This document shows positions 29,431 to 42,800 of a stretch of DNA of 64,000 nt, piece after piece. The position numbers and the translations under genes were made by a program. Within the stretch, counting starts at the first letter, position 1; every line of letters begins with the position of its first letter. Source of the stretch: Phalacrocorax aristotelis (Eukaryota > Chordata > Aves > Suliformes > Phalacrocoracidae). The notes under the pieces were generated by a model that saw nothing but the letters and a program-made list of their open reading frames with translations, ran no database searches and was not told the origin of the DNA. Where the stretch lies: positions 8,554,223-8,618,222 of the forward strand of contig NC_134282.1 of NCBI RefSeq assembly GCF_949628215.1. The letters are read 5' to 3'.

Positions 29431-29620
29431 AGCTTGGACGTTTATATGCTAATAACGGGCAGAAAATGATAGATTTTATGTTAGTTAAAACAGCTTTATT
29501 CAAGCAAAAGTAAGATACCGCTAATTATAAAGTCAATAAAACTAACGGTGGTGTCGATTGATCCCCGAATAAAGAAGTTAATTAATATGTGCACGAGCAG
29601 CCAGTATTGCAGCCCGGTCG
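29430..29620. promoter_or_regulatory. Candidate conserved non-coding element just past the CpG block
   Basis: Abrupt return to AT-rich, complex sequence with CTAATTATAAAG, TCAATAAAAC (posterior-HOX type CAATAAA), CGATTGATC and TTAATTAATATG clustered within 150 bp. It is called only on motif clustering and the sharp composition change. Confidence 0.3.
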
Positions 29621-32229
29621 CGGTGGCCCCGCAGTTCACATCCCAAGCGCGGCCTCCGATATTCTCAGCCTGCTGCGAAGAAACTTGTCACATCTTACCT
29701 GCTCTGTTTAAAATACAGCTAGTTTAAATATAGTTGCCTAACAGTCTCGTGCAGGTTATTGATGTATGGAACGTAAACTGTGATGGATACATACAATGTG
29801 AATTTAAAATCTTTACAATATGCTCAGATATCGGCATGTCTGTCTTCAAGATGATTGTAATAAAAAAAGTGAAAAATGTACTTTCATCGTAGTAGGGAAA
29901 GATGATTGGGTGGTGTAAGAGAACTGTGTATTTTTTAGCGCAGCTGTGATTAAAGTGAAATAGTCTTAACGGGATATTTTTGGACAGGAATACTTACATT
30001 CCTGGTTTCCTCGGACTGGAATACTTAATAAGTCTATAGGCCGACAGAAGTTGGCCAGAACTCCTCTGTTTCTATTTTATTTCTTAGAACTCTTCTGTTT
30101 CTATTTTATTTCTTAGAGTGTCTGAACCTATAAAACCCCGTAGATTTCATGAAATTTAATTATGGGTATTTCACGAGCCAACCAGTGCACAGACAATGTA
30201 TGCTTTCTGTAGATAAAATTTTAGCACGGGATTTACATGGAGATGTACTGGCCTGAGAAGGGGATTTAGAGAAGAGATCAAATAAATCATGTAGGAAGGA
30301 GTAAACACCTGTTTCTGTCCTCGTAGAGCTGATCGCATGTTCACAGCAGGAACTTAAGCTGATTCTTACTCAGTGAAGTAGCAGTTTCCACACTTTGTTC
30401 GCTCTCTACAGCAACACGATGTTAGGTGAGCAGCGGAGCGCGATGGCAGCCAGATGTCTTCCAGAAAACTCCCAACACCACCACGCTAGCTCCTACCATA
30501 GATTTCAGTTCTCCGCACAAGAACACTTGAAAGGAGAAAGAAAGAAAACACTGGTTTTGTCCGGTGCATAAAAGTACACAGAAGTGTGCTAAAAGCTGTG
30601 TATAAAATTGATGCATCTCATATTGTTCATTCGCAGCGCAGCTTTATTCCGGGCAAAGCTTTTAACCACTGCACTTAAACTTGCCTTTCAGAAGAGCAGC
30701 ATCAGAAGAGCACTCGAGCCTCTGTGGTGTCCAGCCGACGGTTCTGCGCAACAGCAGCACGCCCTTACGAGTACAGCAGCCCTAGCAGCGAGCTGTGGCT
30801 GAATACTCGAGGAATAAATAATGTGTTTTTGTGTAACAGTACACACTGTACTAACTCCTGCCCACTAAATATTGATACTTGTCCAATTCCATGGCTGTTC
30901 CCTTGAATTTTCAGTTTCTCATGATTTCTGAGCCTGTTTATCCTTACCGTGAAGTACCAGCAGGTGAACGTGCACCTTAAAGGTTGTCTACAACATATAT
31001 CTGAAAAATAAAAGAAGCAGATATTGCATTTTTGAGATGGGCAGTAAAGTTCTGAAAGGAACTGGAAAATTTGTGCTCATTTTTAACCTTTCCTATATTT
31101 AAGCTGCAACTGGCCCTGGTTTTGATGAAGGATCTAATAAGCGTTCTCAGAAATGTGAGTCGTCAGTACTCACGCCTACATGAGTGGCCAGTCTTCTCTC
31201 CAGATGTTCTTTAAGCAATTAAGTTAGTGTGAATGAAGAAAATTCTCAGAATTTTCTACACCAGGAATCTTGCTAGTCCAGTTGCAGAGTATTTAGGGGT
31301 TTGAGTTTTAGGATGCACCTATACTGTTTTGCCAGTCATCACTCATTTTACTGACCAGGCAAAAGCTAAATTGCTAATGGAAAAACCAGCAGAGCCCTCC
31401 AAAAGCCCATCATCTTTCTTGGTGGCGTGATAACAGCATGCCTTCTTCTGACAAAGAAAAGTAACAAGCAACAGAAACCCAACCCCTCCCCGGTTTGAGG
31501 CTGATTTTCGTTTGCAGTCGGCAGGTGCCTGTAAAGGCCTCCCGAGCACGGTTTCGCCTGTCTGCAGGCAGCCTGCCTGCTGGGAGCCGAGGGCTGCGAG
31601 CGCAGGGCGCTCCTGCCTGCAGTGTTCGTAGGGATCTGCTGTATCATCCGTGTGTAATGTCACCCAAGCTTTGCACATACCGACACTGTGCCGACATATG
31701 GCTCTTGTTTTGAGCTGCAGAAGGCAGCCTTTCTTTCAGCAATAATGTTTTGCACTCGTATGAGAGCCTTAAGTTTTCCTAGAGAGGGAGGGTAAACTGA
31801 AAGAATGAAAAAGGAAAAACTGCTGCTTTGCTCCAGTGGCTAACGCTGCACTACCAGCCTACTTCTGTGGTCTCAGAAAGTAGGTAGTTTGGACTCTGGT
31901 GTCCCTTTTTCTGTCACCCTGGCCCCAAGTTACTAGCTCTTTCTGTAAGATAATGGAAAAAAATATGTACATGAAGGAGATCTGTTTCATGTTTTGCAAG
32001 CCTATCTCCCTACCCCTCCTTTTCTCTGTGTTAAACTTTTCAATACTGCAGCTATGAAAGATATTTGAGAATGTTTTCCTTCATAACAAAGGTTTTATGG
32101 CCTTTGCATATCAGACGTGATGTTCATAAAATACTGATGTGATATCTAAAGTCTTCTTTTACACAGGTAAAAATCTCCCAGGTTAAAATTCTGAGAGAGA
32201 ATTCTGCAATGGGGAGGTACCAAATGCAC
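29621..32229. other. Intergenic, no gene seen
   Basis: AT-rich single-copy DNA. The only structure seen is a 29-bp tandem duplication at 30,057-30,114. No coding exon, RNA gene or full repeat was recognised. Confidence 0.6.
30057..30114. repeat. 29-bp tandem duplication (two copies)
   Basis: AGAACTC(C/T)TCTGTTTCTA continuing to TTTTATTTCTT occurs twice in direct tandem (30,057-30,085 and 30,086-30,114) with a single mismatch, indicating a fairly recent duplication. Confidence 0.9.
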
Positions 32230-32757
32230 TCATCACTGTGTCCAGCTCTGGAGCCCCCAACACAAGAAGGACATGGACCTATTAGAGTGGGTCCAGAGGA
32301 GGCCACAAAAACGCTCCGAGGGCTGGAGCACCTCTGCTACGAGGACAGGCTGAGAGTTGGGGCTGTTCAGCCTGGAGAAGAGAAGGCTGCGGGGAGACCT
32401 TATTGCGGCCTTTCAGTACTTAAAGGGGGACTATAGGAAGGGCAGGGACAATCTCTTCAGCAAGTCCTGTTGTGACAGGACAAGGGTGATGGTTTGAAAC
32501 TAAAGGAGGGTAGATTTAGGCTGGATATAAGGAAAACACTTTTTACAGTGAGGGAGGTGAAACACTGGCCCAGGTTGCCCAGGGAGGTGGTTGATGCCCC
32601 ATGCCTGGAAACACCCAAGGCCAGGCTGGACGGGGCTCTGAGCAGCCTGAAGATGTCCCTGAAGATGTTGAAGATGTCCCTGCTCACGGCTGGGGGGTTG
32701 GGCTAGATGGGCTCTAGAGGCCCCTTCCAACCCACACCATTCCATGATTCTATGATC
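32230..32757 (+). mobile_element. CR1 LINE, 3' end fragment
   Basis: Recognisable CR1 3' sequence in plus orientation: ACTGTGTCCAGCTCTGGAG, CAACACAAGAAGGACATGGA, GGGCTGGAGCACCTCTGCTA, GTTCAGCCTGGAGAAGAGAA, GGTTGCCCAGGGAGGTGG, AAGGCCAGGCTGGACGGGGC, CCTTCCAACCCACACCATTC and the terminal CATGATTCTATGAT repeat. It is 5'-truncated, as nearly all CR1 copies are, and dead. An internal triplication of CTGAAGATGT (32,647-32,681) is not part of the usual consensus. This is the strongest evidence that the genome is avian or other sauropsid. Confidence 0.95.
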
Positions 32758-35700
32758 ATAGGCCAGTGCTCCAAGCACGGGGCAGTTTGACTGTACCACC
32801 ATCCTGAAACCACCGAGGATATAAACCTGTGATTGGTAAAACACAGTGTCAGGGTAGTGTAATCTCTTATGAACATCTTCCTCAAGTTAATTCAGAGAAA
32901 AAAGATAACAGTTTTAATATTGCATTAAGAAAATGCAGCTGCATCACTGTTCAGGCTGACATTCATGTGTTACAGACACATCAGTGCTCCTCACATGGGA
33001 TTCCTGCCGTGATCCTGCAAGTGCAGGGCCTTAACAGTCTGTGCAGCCGCGTGGCTGTAGGCTCCATCAGCAGGTGCCTGCAATTCCTCCTGTCTCTGCC
33101 GGCGCTGGTGCCCTGGTGTTTTGCTCTTTGAAAATGTCACCCTTGATTCTGCACCTTCTGGAAAAGACATCAAGCAGATACAAGCTAGTCAACTGTTGCT
33201 TCTGTCCAGTTGACAAGCTGGTCAGCGGTTGTTTCCATCTGACCTTCAGTGTTTTGAATGCACACTTCAGCAGTGTCCTCTGCATCTGTATTATCGCTCA
33301 AGCTTTCTGGCTTCCTGCGTTTGCATAAAGTGATCTTGTATCACTGTGAAACAGTAAATGCTGGCAATTTTGCTTAGGGTGTAATGGCTGTGGGGTCATA
33401 TTGACCTCACGGTTCCTGCACTCTGCGAAACCCAAAGATTTTAATTCTCTAGTCATTGCCTTTGAGTAGCACCTTCACTGCTGTGGTCACCTGCTCCAGC
33501 AAGATGTTAACATGCTCCGCACACTCTGCAACAGGGGAAACATTTCGTCACTCCGATGTTAGGTGGCCACTGCTGCCTTCCTATTTCCCTAAGAACAAAT
33601 TAGACCTACTATTTTCTTTTGCTTACAGGAGGAGAACATGTCCAGCCAGTTGCTGATGATGAGAACACCAGATGCAGCTTATACAAGATGGTGGAGTTAA
33701 CCTTTATTTGAACAGCTCACGCTAGAAAGAGGGTTTGAAAAAACAAGAATTGGCCATGTTATTGGAAAGCATCTGAATTTTGGATGCAGCCAGAAAGAAA
33801 CACAGCAGCTTTTCTTGCAGGGCATTTTAGTGTAGTGACTAAAATAGTTTTTCTGGTGGGAGCTGGCACCAAGCGATCACCCTTCTCAGCGCGCTGGAGG
33901 ATCGTAGAGGGTGCTTTAACCCATAGACCATGCGTCATACCATGGCACAGACGGCAGTGTGCAAACTGTTGTATTAACACCACACTTACAAATCTCTTAG
34001 TTGTCCTTTGAGTAAATATTTAAGCAGTGGAAGCTTGGCTAGCACTTACCAAGATCGGTAATCTGCTGAAAATCAAGATACTGCCTGTAGCCCATTACAA
34101 AATACCTGTGAATACTGAGAACATCTTTTACGCCATTCCTTTACTTAATGTGTATACATTAGTTATTATGCAGATTCCCTTTTATGAACTATTTAGATTT
34201 GGAAGTGTTTTGACATGTGGTAATCTTTAGGAAAAAGATAAACATATTCTTTTTTAAAGAAAATGTAAATAAAGTATTCCCCCAGAATATCTTCAAGAGG
34301 TTAAATGCAGGACAATGGAAACCACATGTAAATGCCCCTGCTGTCCCTGTGCAGGAACATTCATATGTATTTCCATTGACTTTGTTGACTGCAGCAGAAA
34401 TTCCACTTGGGTGAAGACTACAGTACAGAACCTATAAGAAAAAGAAAACAATAGCCTAATGAATTAGCTGGTTTGATCCATTTGAAATATCTGGTTTCAT
34501 TTATCATAATTACTTGGACAGCCATTAACTTAAAGAAATACCATCGCTACAACATCCATCCTTACTATAGAGGGGGATGCTAACTAATCCATATGGTTTC
34601 TGGTAGTTTTTTAGATGGTTTTTCTCCTTGTCCAGTACGCACGGGTGGGTTTTGGTTATTCTTATACTGCTGCAACTGCAAGGCTGCAGGAGAGGATTCC
34701 CTGGTAGGGTCTGTTGGCTTTAAAGATGAGATTCTTACCTGGTGCAAACAGCGGTAGCTCTGTCTTATGCTCATTGCATCAGGAAAAGATGTGACCTTTA
34801 GTGGTTTTTGTCCTCGTTTCATGCAGCTGACAAACAGCTTTAAAATATGAAGCAGATAAAAATTTTTACATATGTGATCAGTTTAATTACAGAAATAGTT
34901 TACAATATTTTCCTACCTAGGTAAAGGATTTTGTGTGAATTTCAAAAGTAATTTAACCATAGTAATATTTCTAAAGGAAAGATAAACATTTGCAATTAAT
35001 AAATTATTTTACATTCAGATGTAATTAATTTAGATTTATTTCTAATGGGCTCATTTTGCTTGTAATCAAGACCTTATTTTCATGGGCTGGGGAAATGCCT
35101 GTGAATTTTCTCTCCGAGCTTTCTTTCATAACATCTGCACCGAGACTTCTCAGTTAAACAATGGAAAGGCAGGATTTACAGAGTGTCAGCTCGCTGTTTT
35201 GTTCCTGGAGAAAGATGAATTAAGCCTTCTGTGACAAATGGAGCATATATACTTCAAAACAATTGTTATTAGCCAAGATATGTCCAAGGTCAGGCTAAGT
35301 TATGCATGATGTATTCTTATAAGTAATTTATTTTTATGGCTATTTAAAGTGTGAATACATTTAAGATTTTTTCAAGCTTTTGCATAAGTTTTATAAGTGT
35401 CCCACTTAGTTTTCGGAAAAATAAAAATTAACGTTAGCCAGGAATTGCATTTGTTTTTAACTGTTTCCTGTGTGCTCATATGCTCGTTGCTCATTACCAC
35501 AGGGAAACGTGTGGTGGTTCGGTGTACTTAGGGTGCTGTCAATAAGGAAACGGTAAATTTGGTCATGTCTAATTTCAGAAAACTTGAAGCAATGGCTTGC
35601 AGATACATAGATTAATGTCAGGGGCTCAGGCATGCCAGGATAATAACTGGAGCAGAAGGAACTTTAGCTCTGCCATTGGTAATCAAAAATGCCATTTACA

Positions 35701-36740
35701 TTTAAAAATGCTTGCCCATTCATATTTTAACAGCTATAAAATTGGGACAGTCATAATTTAAATAGGGAAATTAATTTGCAAAAACTTAAATAAAACTTAA
35801 AGAAATTCTGAAAGCTGTCCTCAAATCTGCACTGGCTTCTTGTTGCCTTAGGTGTCTCTGTGGGCAGTACCACCACTCCTCCTGTGCTCTTGTTTCTGTA
35901 TTGCAGTCCTCCTCTCACACAGGTCTGGACCCTGTGTGCTGGATATACCCTGTACTTCTGCTGACTTCATCAGTACACACGTGGCACTTGGGAAAGAGCT
36001 TTTTATTTTAAAAGTGCTAGTTCTCCACACATTGCTTATTTCCTCAAAGTTCTTAATAAAGCTAAAAAACAGCAAAATAGAAAAAAATCCACGTAAAACT
36101 CTATATCATCCTCTAAGTTCCTTGGTCATCACTGTGCCCAGGCAGGTGGCCAGGGAGTTGATGGTGAGTTTTGTTGAGTTTTGAAGTGATGAGATCAATT
36201 TTTAAATACCCCAGCCCAGCGGATGGGCTTAACATAACCTTACGGGCGATCTTCCCCACCCCTTTTCTCTGGGTGTCTTGAGAGGAATTGAACACGGATC
36301 CAAAGCATCTCCATCTCCAATTGCAAAGCATCTCCATCTAGTACCTCGCATAACCATTCCTGATTTCTTGCCTGGTTCTGCATGTGATTTTCCCATGTCT
36401 CTTTTTTGCCGCTGTCTCTCACATTATCCCAGTCTTCCTCCAAAATACCATTGATCTCTTGCTCCACATTTCCTCTTGCCCACCAGTCTGTATGATGTGC
36501 TCCTGTGGCATTGTTTGCTTCCTCCTGACAGCCCTTCTCTGTGCTCCTCACTCCAGCCCTCCAAAGACGTTTCTTCTTGGCCTCATTTCTCTCCACCGGC
36601 AGTCGTTTCTCCCGGACAAAGCCCTGAGACTGTTTAAAATGCTGTAGAGAAACAAGTGAGCTGGTCTGGGGGTGGCTGGAGAACAGCGAGAGGCACCAGC
36701 TGGGTTTGGTAAGGCAAAATAAAACCACACAAAAAGGACT
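32758..36740. other. Intergenic with a probable conserved block at 34.86-35.5 kb
   Basis: No gene seen. The part from about 34,860 to 35,500 is AT-rich, complex and rich in words such as TGTAATTAATTTAG, TTGTAATCAAGACC and TAAGTTATGCATGATG, resembling deep-conserved non-coding DNA. The rest is unremarkable. The 162-codon open frame at 36,240-36,728 (minus) has no recognisable domain. Confidence 0.45.
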
Positions 36741-36743
36741 GAG

Positions 36744-36812
36744 TAATAGTAGATTACTCTACTATTAGATCCTCTTTTAGATTACTCTACTATTAGATCC
36801 TCTAATAGTAGA
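36744..36812. repeat. Nested inverted and direct repeat
   Basis: TAATAGTAGA (36,744-36,753), spacer TTAC, TCTACTATTA (36,758-36,767) forms a perfect 10-bp hairpin. A 25-bp block (36,751-36,775) is repeated exactly at 36,779-36,803. TCTACTATTAGA (36,786-36,797), spacer TCC, TCTAATAGTAGA (36,801-36,812) forms a second perfect 12-bp hairpin. Confidence 0.92.
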
Positions 36813-39800
36813 TGCTCTTACGTTACTACGTAAAAACGGCTCAGAATCTTCGGGACTGTCTCGGCTGCCTCTGCTGGGATGATGTGAAGGAGTTTTGTGC
36901 TGATCAGTGGCAGAGTTTGGATGCCTGACAGTTGCGCGGTAGCCCCAGGGTTACGCTTCCATCAGACCCTGCAAGGGGAAATGTTCCCTTCTATGCACCA
37001 AGTCATCCTTCAGTGGCTTGTGGAGAGCTCTGCATGATGAAGAGGTACAGGGCCCTGCAGCAGGGCTTGCAAGGGAGGTCTGCATGCTGCATCAGGTCTT
37101 CTCTTGAAAACCCAAGGGCTGGGACCTGTGGGTATCCTTTCTTTTTCTCCTCTTCTTCTGACAGCCTTGCTCCTGCTCACAACTGCCCAGCAAGTGGCAG
37201 GAGACAGCAGAAGGCAGCCCCGGTGCTGATGGAGGGAGACAGGCTCTCACTTCAAGCAGGAGCAGGCGCCTTGACAACCTGTGTATGGGAGGAACGGCAG
37301 CGTGAGTGTCTTTATCTCAGCAGACTCTGACAGAGAAGGCAGGAGGGGGACCCAGCCTGGTGAGGGGGGACCAGCAGCTGCTGCTGGGGAGGTCAAGGTG
37401 GGGGCTCCAGGGGGGGTGGGCAGCCCAGGGGTGAGCCCCTCACCATCCCTCCCTCCCCAAGGCATGTGAGCATTACCGCTCCCCCATTATCTTCCCCTCC
37501 CTTACAGATGTCATTCTCTTCTTGCTAGAAAAGGAAGTAAGATGTACTGAGAATCTGAGTATATATTCCAGCTAACCCATGTATTTACAGAGGGTGAGTG
37601 CCATGGTGAGCACTCTTCTATTTCAGATCTTAAGCTGCTGTCTGCAGCAGCTGGTGCTTTCCTGGTCTCTTCCACTGCTGGGGTTGCTGCTCACAGCGTC
37701 ATTTTCCTGGAAAGATGTCCCTGGGGACAGCAGGGACTTGGGAAAAATACCTATTTCCTGGGTGTCCTTAGGAAGCAAACTCCTGTGCACTGGCAAGCAT
37801 CTTGGGACAGTCATAACACTGGGAAAATACAGCAAGATGGTATCTTTGTTAATTTAGTTTATCCAGCCAGAATATAGTGGTCCCAGGACATCTCTCTGTA
37901 AGGTCAGAGGGAGGTGGGAATGGACCTCCCTGTCAGCCAGAGGCTGAGCAGGCTCCAGCCACCCTGCTCCTGGGGTCCAAGTTCACGTACTTATGGTCTT
38001 GCTGTTTGCAAGGGAAGTTGTGGTAGACCCTTGGTGCAAGCGCAGTCCTCTGGAGCAGGGCTTTGCAGTTTTCACTACTGGTGAGGAGCACACAGCAGTG
38101 TCTCCTGGAGGATGCTGGAAGGAAGCTCACAGGCCAAGCTTTCCAGAAAAGGTTCTGCAAAATGTAAATGAAAAAAAAAATCACATTTGTGCACAGAAGA
38201 AACGCATTGTCCACAAATTGCATTTTTCCTTGATTTCTTCTGTACAACTATTGAGTAGGCACAACCTTGTTTAGCTTTAAAGATCTAAGAAAATTATAGC
38301 CTAGGGGTCTCGGCTAGTGTCTGAGTGTTGCTCTTATCACTGAACAATTTAAAACCAAATGTCCATTGCAACTCTCGTACTCAATACTCCTGACAATTTG
38401 CCCTGGGACACCAAGGAAGGCATCAAATGTGGTCAGGCTTTAGAACAGACTCACATTAAAAATGTATAAAATTATTAAACACAGCTCCTGCAGAAAAGCA
38501 ACAAGCTTGTAATACTGCTTATTTTCAAGTGGTCATGAGTACCAATGTGAAAAGTATTGAATCTCCCTAAAACTGGACTAGATCAGACAAATAAATAAAC
38601 TGAAAACACCTCTTTGAAGCAAACTGCCATTGACCCCTGAGCTACAGCTTCCAGGCAATAGCAAAATTAGTTAATTCTATAAAGCAATCTTGTATCTAGG
38701 AACCTACATGTCCTTTGTGCAGTAACAGCATCGAGTCCGGTGTTATTGAAGGTGGTGGATGCAATAACCATGCTTCACTGCAGATGGGCACGGGAAACAA
38801 TTGAGCTTCCTTATGTAACAAGATGGCCAAAACAGTAGAAGCCATTCCCTAAATGTAGGCAGAAACTGGGATGAGTCAGAGATTAGGAGTGTGTGGGTGG
38901 AGAGTGTCCTCATGGCATGATGACAGGCACAGAGGAGAGATCTGGACGCTGTGCTGTGTCTCTGCATGTGCGACAGCATTGCAGGGAAAATGTGAGGGAA
39001 GCAGAGAGGAGCAGGGAGAGGAGGTGAAGCACCCGGAGCAGAACACAACTTCGGGGAGAAGCACGGTTTGTTTATTGTGACAGCCGAAAGAGGGTGGGAG
39101 CCGTGGACAGAAAGAGGAGTGTTTCCTGGTCAGCTGGCTGCCTGTTCAGGGAAACTGGCCTTGGTGCATTGGTTGTAAATAAACGCTGATGTATTCGTGG
39201 AATACACCACTCATCAATTTATTTTCCTAAATTAAACAACCCAAAAGAGCCTGGACAGTAAGTTTATGACACACAGGCTAACAGTACTTTCCCTCTGGCC
39301 AGATCTGCATGATTTCAGAAGGAAAAGGGTGGAAGGGAATATCCACAGTTTGGCCCTTGAAATGTCATTATCTTGTGCACTTTTATGTCCCTACAGAAAG
39401 ACCAGAATCATAGAATATGACCAGGAAATTAAATTTTCTGATATCCGTTAATCCATCATCCATTAATGGCCACTGTCTCCATAATTCCCAGTGGCAGGGA
39501 AACCAAAATGCCTTCAGGGGAGCTGGAGGCTCCCTGTGCAGTCAGGAGGCAGAAGGGAGCACCACCGGGCAAAGGGAATGGAGGTCGTCCCCCTCCTCAC
39601 TAAATATCCTTCTGGCCTCATACCTGCTGCGAACGAGGTAGTTCTTGGTATGAGGATGATGGGTTACCTTGCTGGAAGGGGTACGTGCAGCGGTGAAAAG
39701 GAGGACAGAGGACTATTAAGCTTTACATAATATTTTTTCCATCAGCCAGGTTTTGTACAAATAGATGTGAATAGCCAGTCTCATCCTAGCTATCAGCAAA

Positions 39801-42800
39801 CTGCTATCCTTTAAATACAATTAATGCAAACTGTAATTTAATTATAACTGTGTTCCCTCATTTGCAACATATGGATCATATTTCAGTGGGTTGTGACTAA
39901 ATGGAAAGTCACATGAGCCAGTACCCTCTGCAGCTAAGATCCGTTGGTATAAATGTAATTTCTCAAAGTATAACCTCTTTTTTTGAGATCCTTTTTAAAG
40001 AAAATTTGAATCTAAATAGCAACTTATTTCTAGGTTCTCAGAAAAGTAATTTGGTACCTAAAATAAACCATTATTTTAAAAATTCTTTGTATACAAAATC
40101 ATATACATTTCTTTGTATAGAAAGAAGTTGTATTCCAGTTTACGTATGAAACTCAATCTGGCCATAAGCAGAGAGCTGTGAAAAACTGCCGCCCTGGGTA
40201 TTTAAATAGCGTGTGTTTGCATGCAGCTCCACAGCCAAATAATCACAGAGTGCCCTTGGCTCCCGGGGCCTCGCAGCCTGCACTGCCTTTGTAGGCTGAA
40301 ATTGGGTTTTGAGAGGGGAAAACATTCTTGAATTAGTCATTTTTCAATGTCTTTATTTTATACCCAAAGTGTAGGGCAACGAAACAGATTCTGTTAAAAC
40401 TGATTTAAAGAGGGTTTCCAACTGAGATGTTGTGTTGTGATCTCAAGCCTAGCACTGGAGTGGCTTCTTGCTGGCGGGCGAGGGGAAGGCATGCAGAGCA
40501 GCTGGCTGTGCAGCACGCATCCCAGTGTGCGCTCGCATCTCCGCCTGCGTCACTCCAGCTCCTCTTCTTCTTACAGAAGAGACCAGAGAGCTTCCATGTG
40601 TCCGGGGAGATCTCTACCTACAACCACTGACCTTCCGCAGCGGTTTTCCCAACCTGTCACTTGGGAGCGAGCCATGAGGTTCATAAGTGTAAATAAAAAT
40701 TAACACTGGTTGTGCATGTAAATCCCATCAGCGCTGGAATTTAGCGTGTACAAGGACTGCAGGAGCAGGCTACGTTTCTAAACTGAGTCAAAATGATCTC
40801 GTGTTCTTAAGACACTCCCCACTGATCAGATATTTGGCATATTTGATGTAAAGTTAATGGTATTTAATAAAGTATCTTTAAAATGAAAAATATTAGTTCA
40901 GTATCAGAGAGAAAAAGATGACTAATCTGGTTACATTTCTGTGATCGCTTTTATCATTATTTTTAACAGGGTTTATTATTTGGACTCAAAAAATCAGGCT
41001 GCCAGAAAAAAACCCACCCCCTACCTTCTTAAGCAGGGCTGTTACATGGTAGGTTTTAGCTGATGTTGTTCTTATGTCCAACAAAACCAGAGCAAATTAT
41101 TGACAGTTTTTGTCTGATACTGGGTTGATCTTTAAAACACGTACTTCATTGGGTGTTTGTCTTTTCCTGTGTCTGCTGTCTGCAAATGCTTTAGCAGACA
41201 CAGATATCTGTGGGAATACTGACCACAACAGCACATTTTATTTGTTGAAAATCAGTTTTGTATTGTAATAAAGAATATTTGCTGTGGCAGCCTGGGGTTT
41301 TTTTGAGACTGATTTATACCTGTCCAGACAGCTAAAGAAAAATGCCTGAAGACTTAAATGCACAATTATATTATCCTAAGTATTGACTATCAAATTCTTA
41401 TAGTGAACTGACTGTAAATTTCTAGATTAAAACTGAATTCTGATTAATTTAAAGTAACAAAGAAACAAAAGGAAAACCATGAGCTGTGCTACTATGTGAC
41501 CAACTGGAAGGGAACTGCCTGCCATGGATGCAGGCTTGAACCAGTACGAACAGATGGGGTGGAAATAGCTCTGGTCTGGGGTGGAGCCGAGCTGGCTTCC
41601 CTGGCAGGTATCGTCAGAGTCTGATAAGGCAAGAAGGAAAGCCTACAGTGATAACATCATGGAAAGCTTCTTCCTAAATTGTCTTCTTGAAGATATTTCT
41701 ACTACGAGATGGTCTACGGGTCTATAATTAGGAGTTCAGCTAGCCTCCGCAGCTAAGCTTGGTGATGAGAAGCAGATATGCCAAATATAATAGCATGAGG
41801 AGAAGGTGGTGGGAGGGACGGGCATTTATGGATGGACTTGTGGATGGGAAAAAGGCAGAGGCAAGGGGTAAATGAGGGAACAAATGAAAAGCAAGAAATG
41901 ACTAAGTTTGGAAACATTCCTTTATTTATATTCTTTGGCAGACAGTTAACTTTCTGATGATACTTTCTTCTTATATCTGTCTGACTGGGACCCATTTTCT
42001 AACTATTGCCAATTTTTCCCACTGCAATAGTGCTATTTATACCACGTTTTGGTTGGGTTTGTAATGGGCAGCTTAGCAAGCTGGACTCAGACCAACTTAA
42101 CCAGTTATAGATACAACTCCGTTGATACTCGTTTAACTTTCCTAGCAGTGAATAACATAACATAAAAGCATCGAAGCACTGCCTGAGGAGGATCCTCCCA
42201 CCTGGGCCGGCTCATGCCCAGAGGTGAGCTCCGAAAAGTGCCCCGGAATGGTGACATCAGTCTCCTTGTTCACTAGCCGCACACCCCCCTTGGCTTCTCT
42301 TGGGCCCGTAATACACCCCCGCCTCACCCACTCTCTCGCCGCGGTTGCAGGTGTGGCAGCCGTTTCGGGGCGCTGTGCGGGGGTGCTGGAGCGTACGAGG
42401 TTGGTACCTGCGCCTAATGATCACTGCACTGAACCTGTACGGTTATGTTAGCGACTTAAGCAAAGAATCACACACGTAAGCAAAGGAGCAGTGATCAATT
42501 ATACATTAAAACCAGGATAACATTGAAAGTACACATGACCCTGGACACAGCCTGTATTAACTGCCAACGTTTGTCACCCCCTCTTTTTTTCTTTACCTTA
42601 TTTGTAATGATGGTGATATGGGAAAAACAAGTGGTGGAAATTCAAAAAGCTGACTCACAGAGGCAATGTTTGTTAAAAAATAGTCCTCAAAACCTGTTTA
42701 TTTAACTTTTTGTTTGTTTGTTACTAATTATTTAATATAAACTAGTAATTTCTGACTATTTTAGATATAGCCAGACACTTTTTTTTTCTGATTTAAACAA

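Noticed and set aside
39406..39425. CR1 tail-like TCATAGAATATG
   Set aside because: Too short, and no CR1 body on either side.
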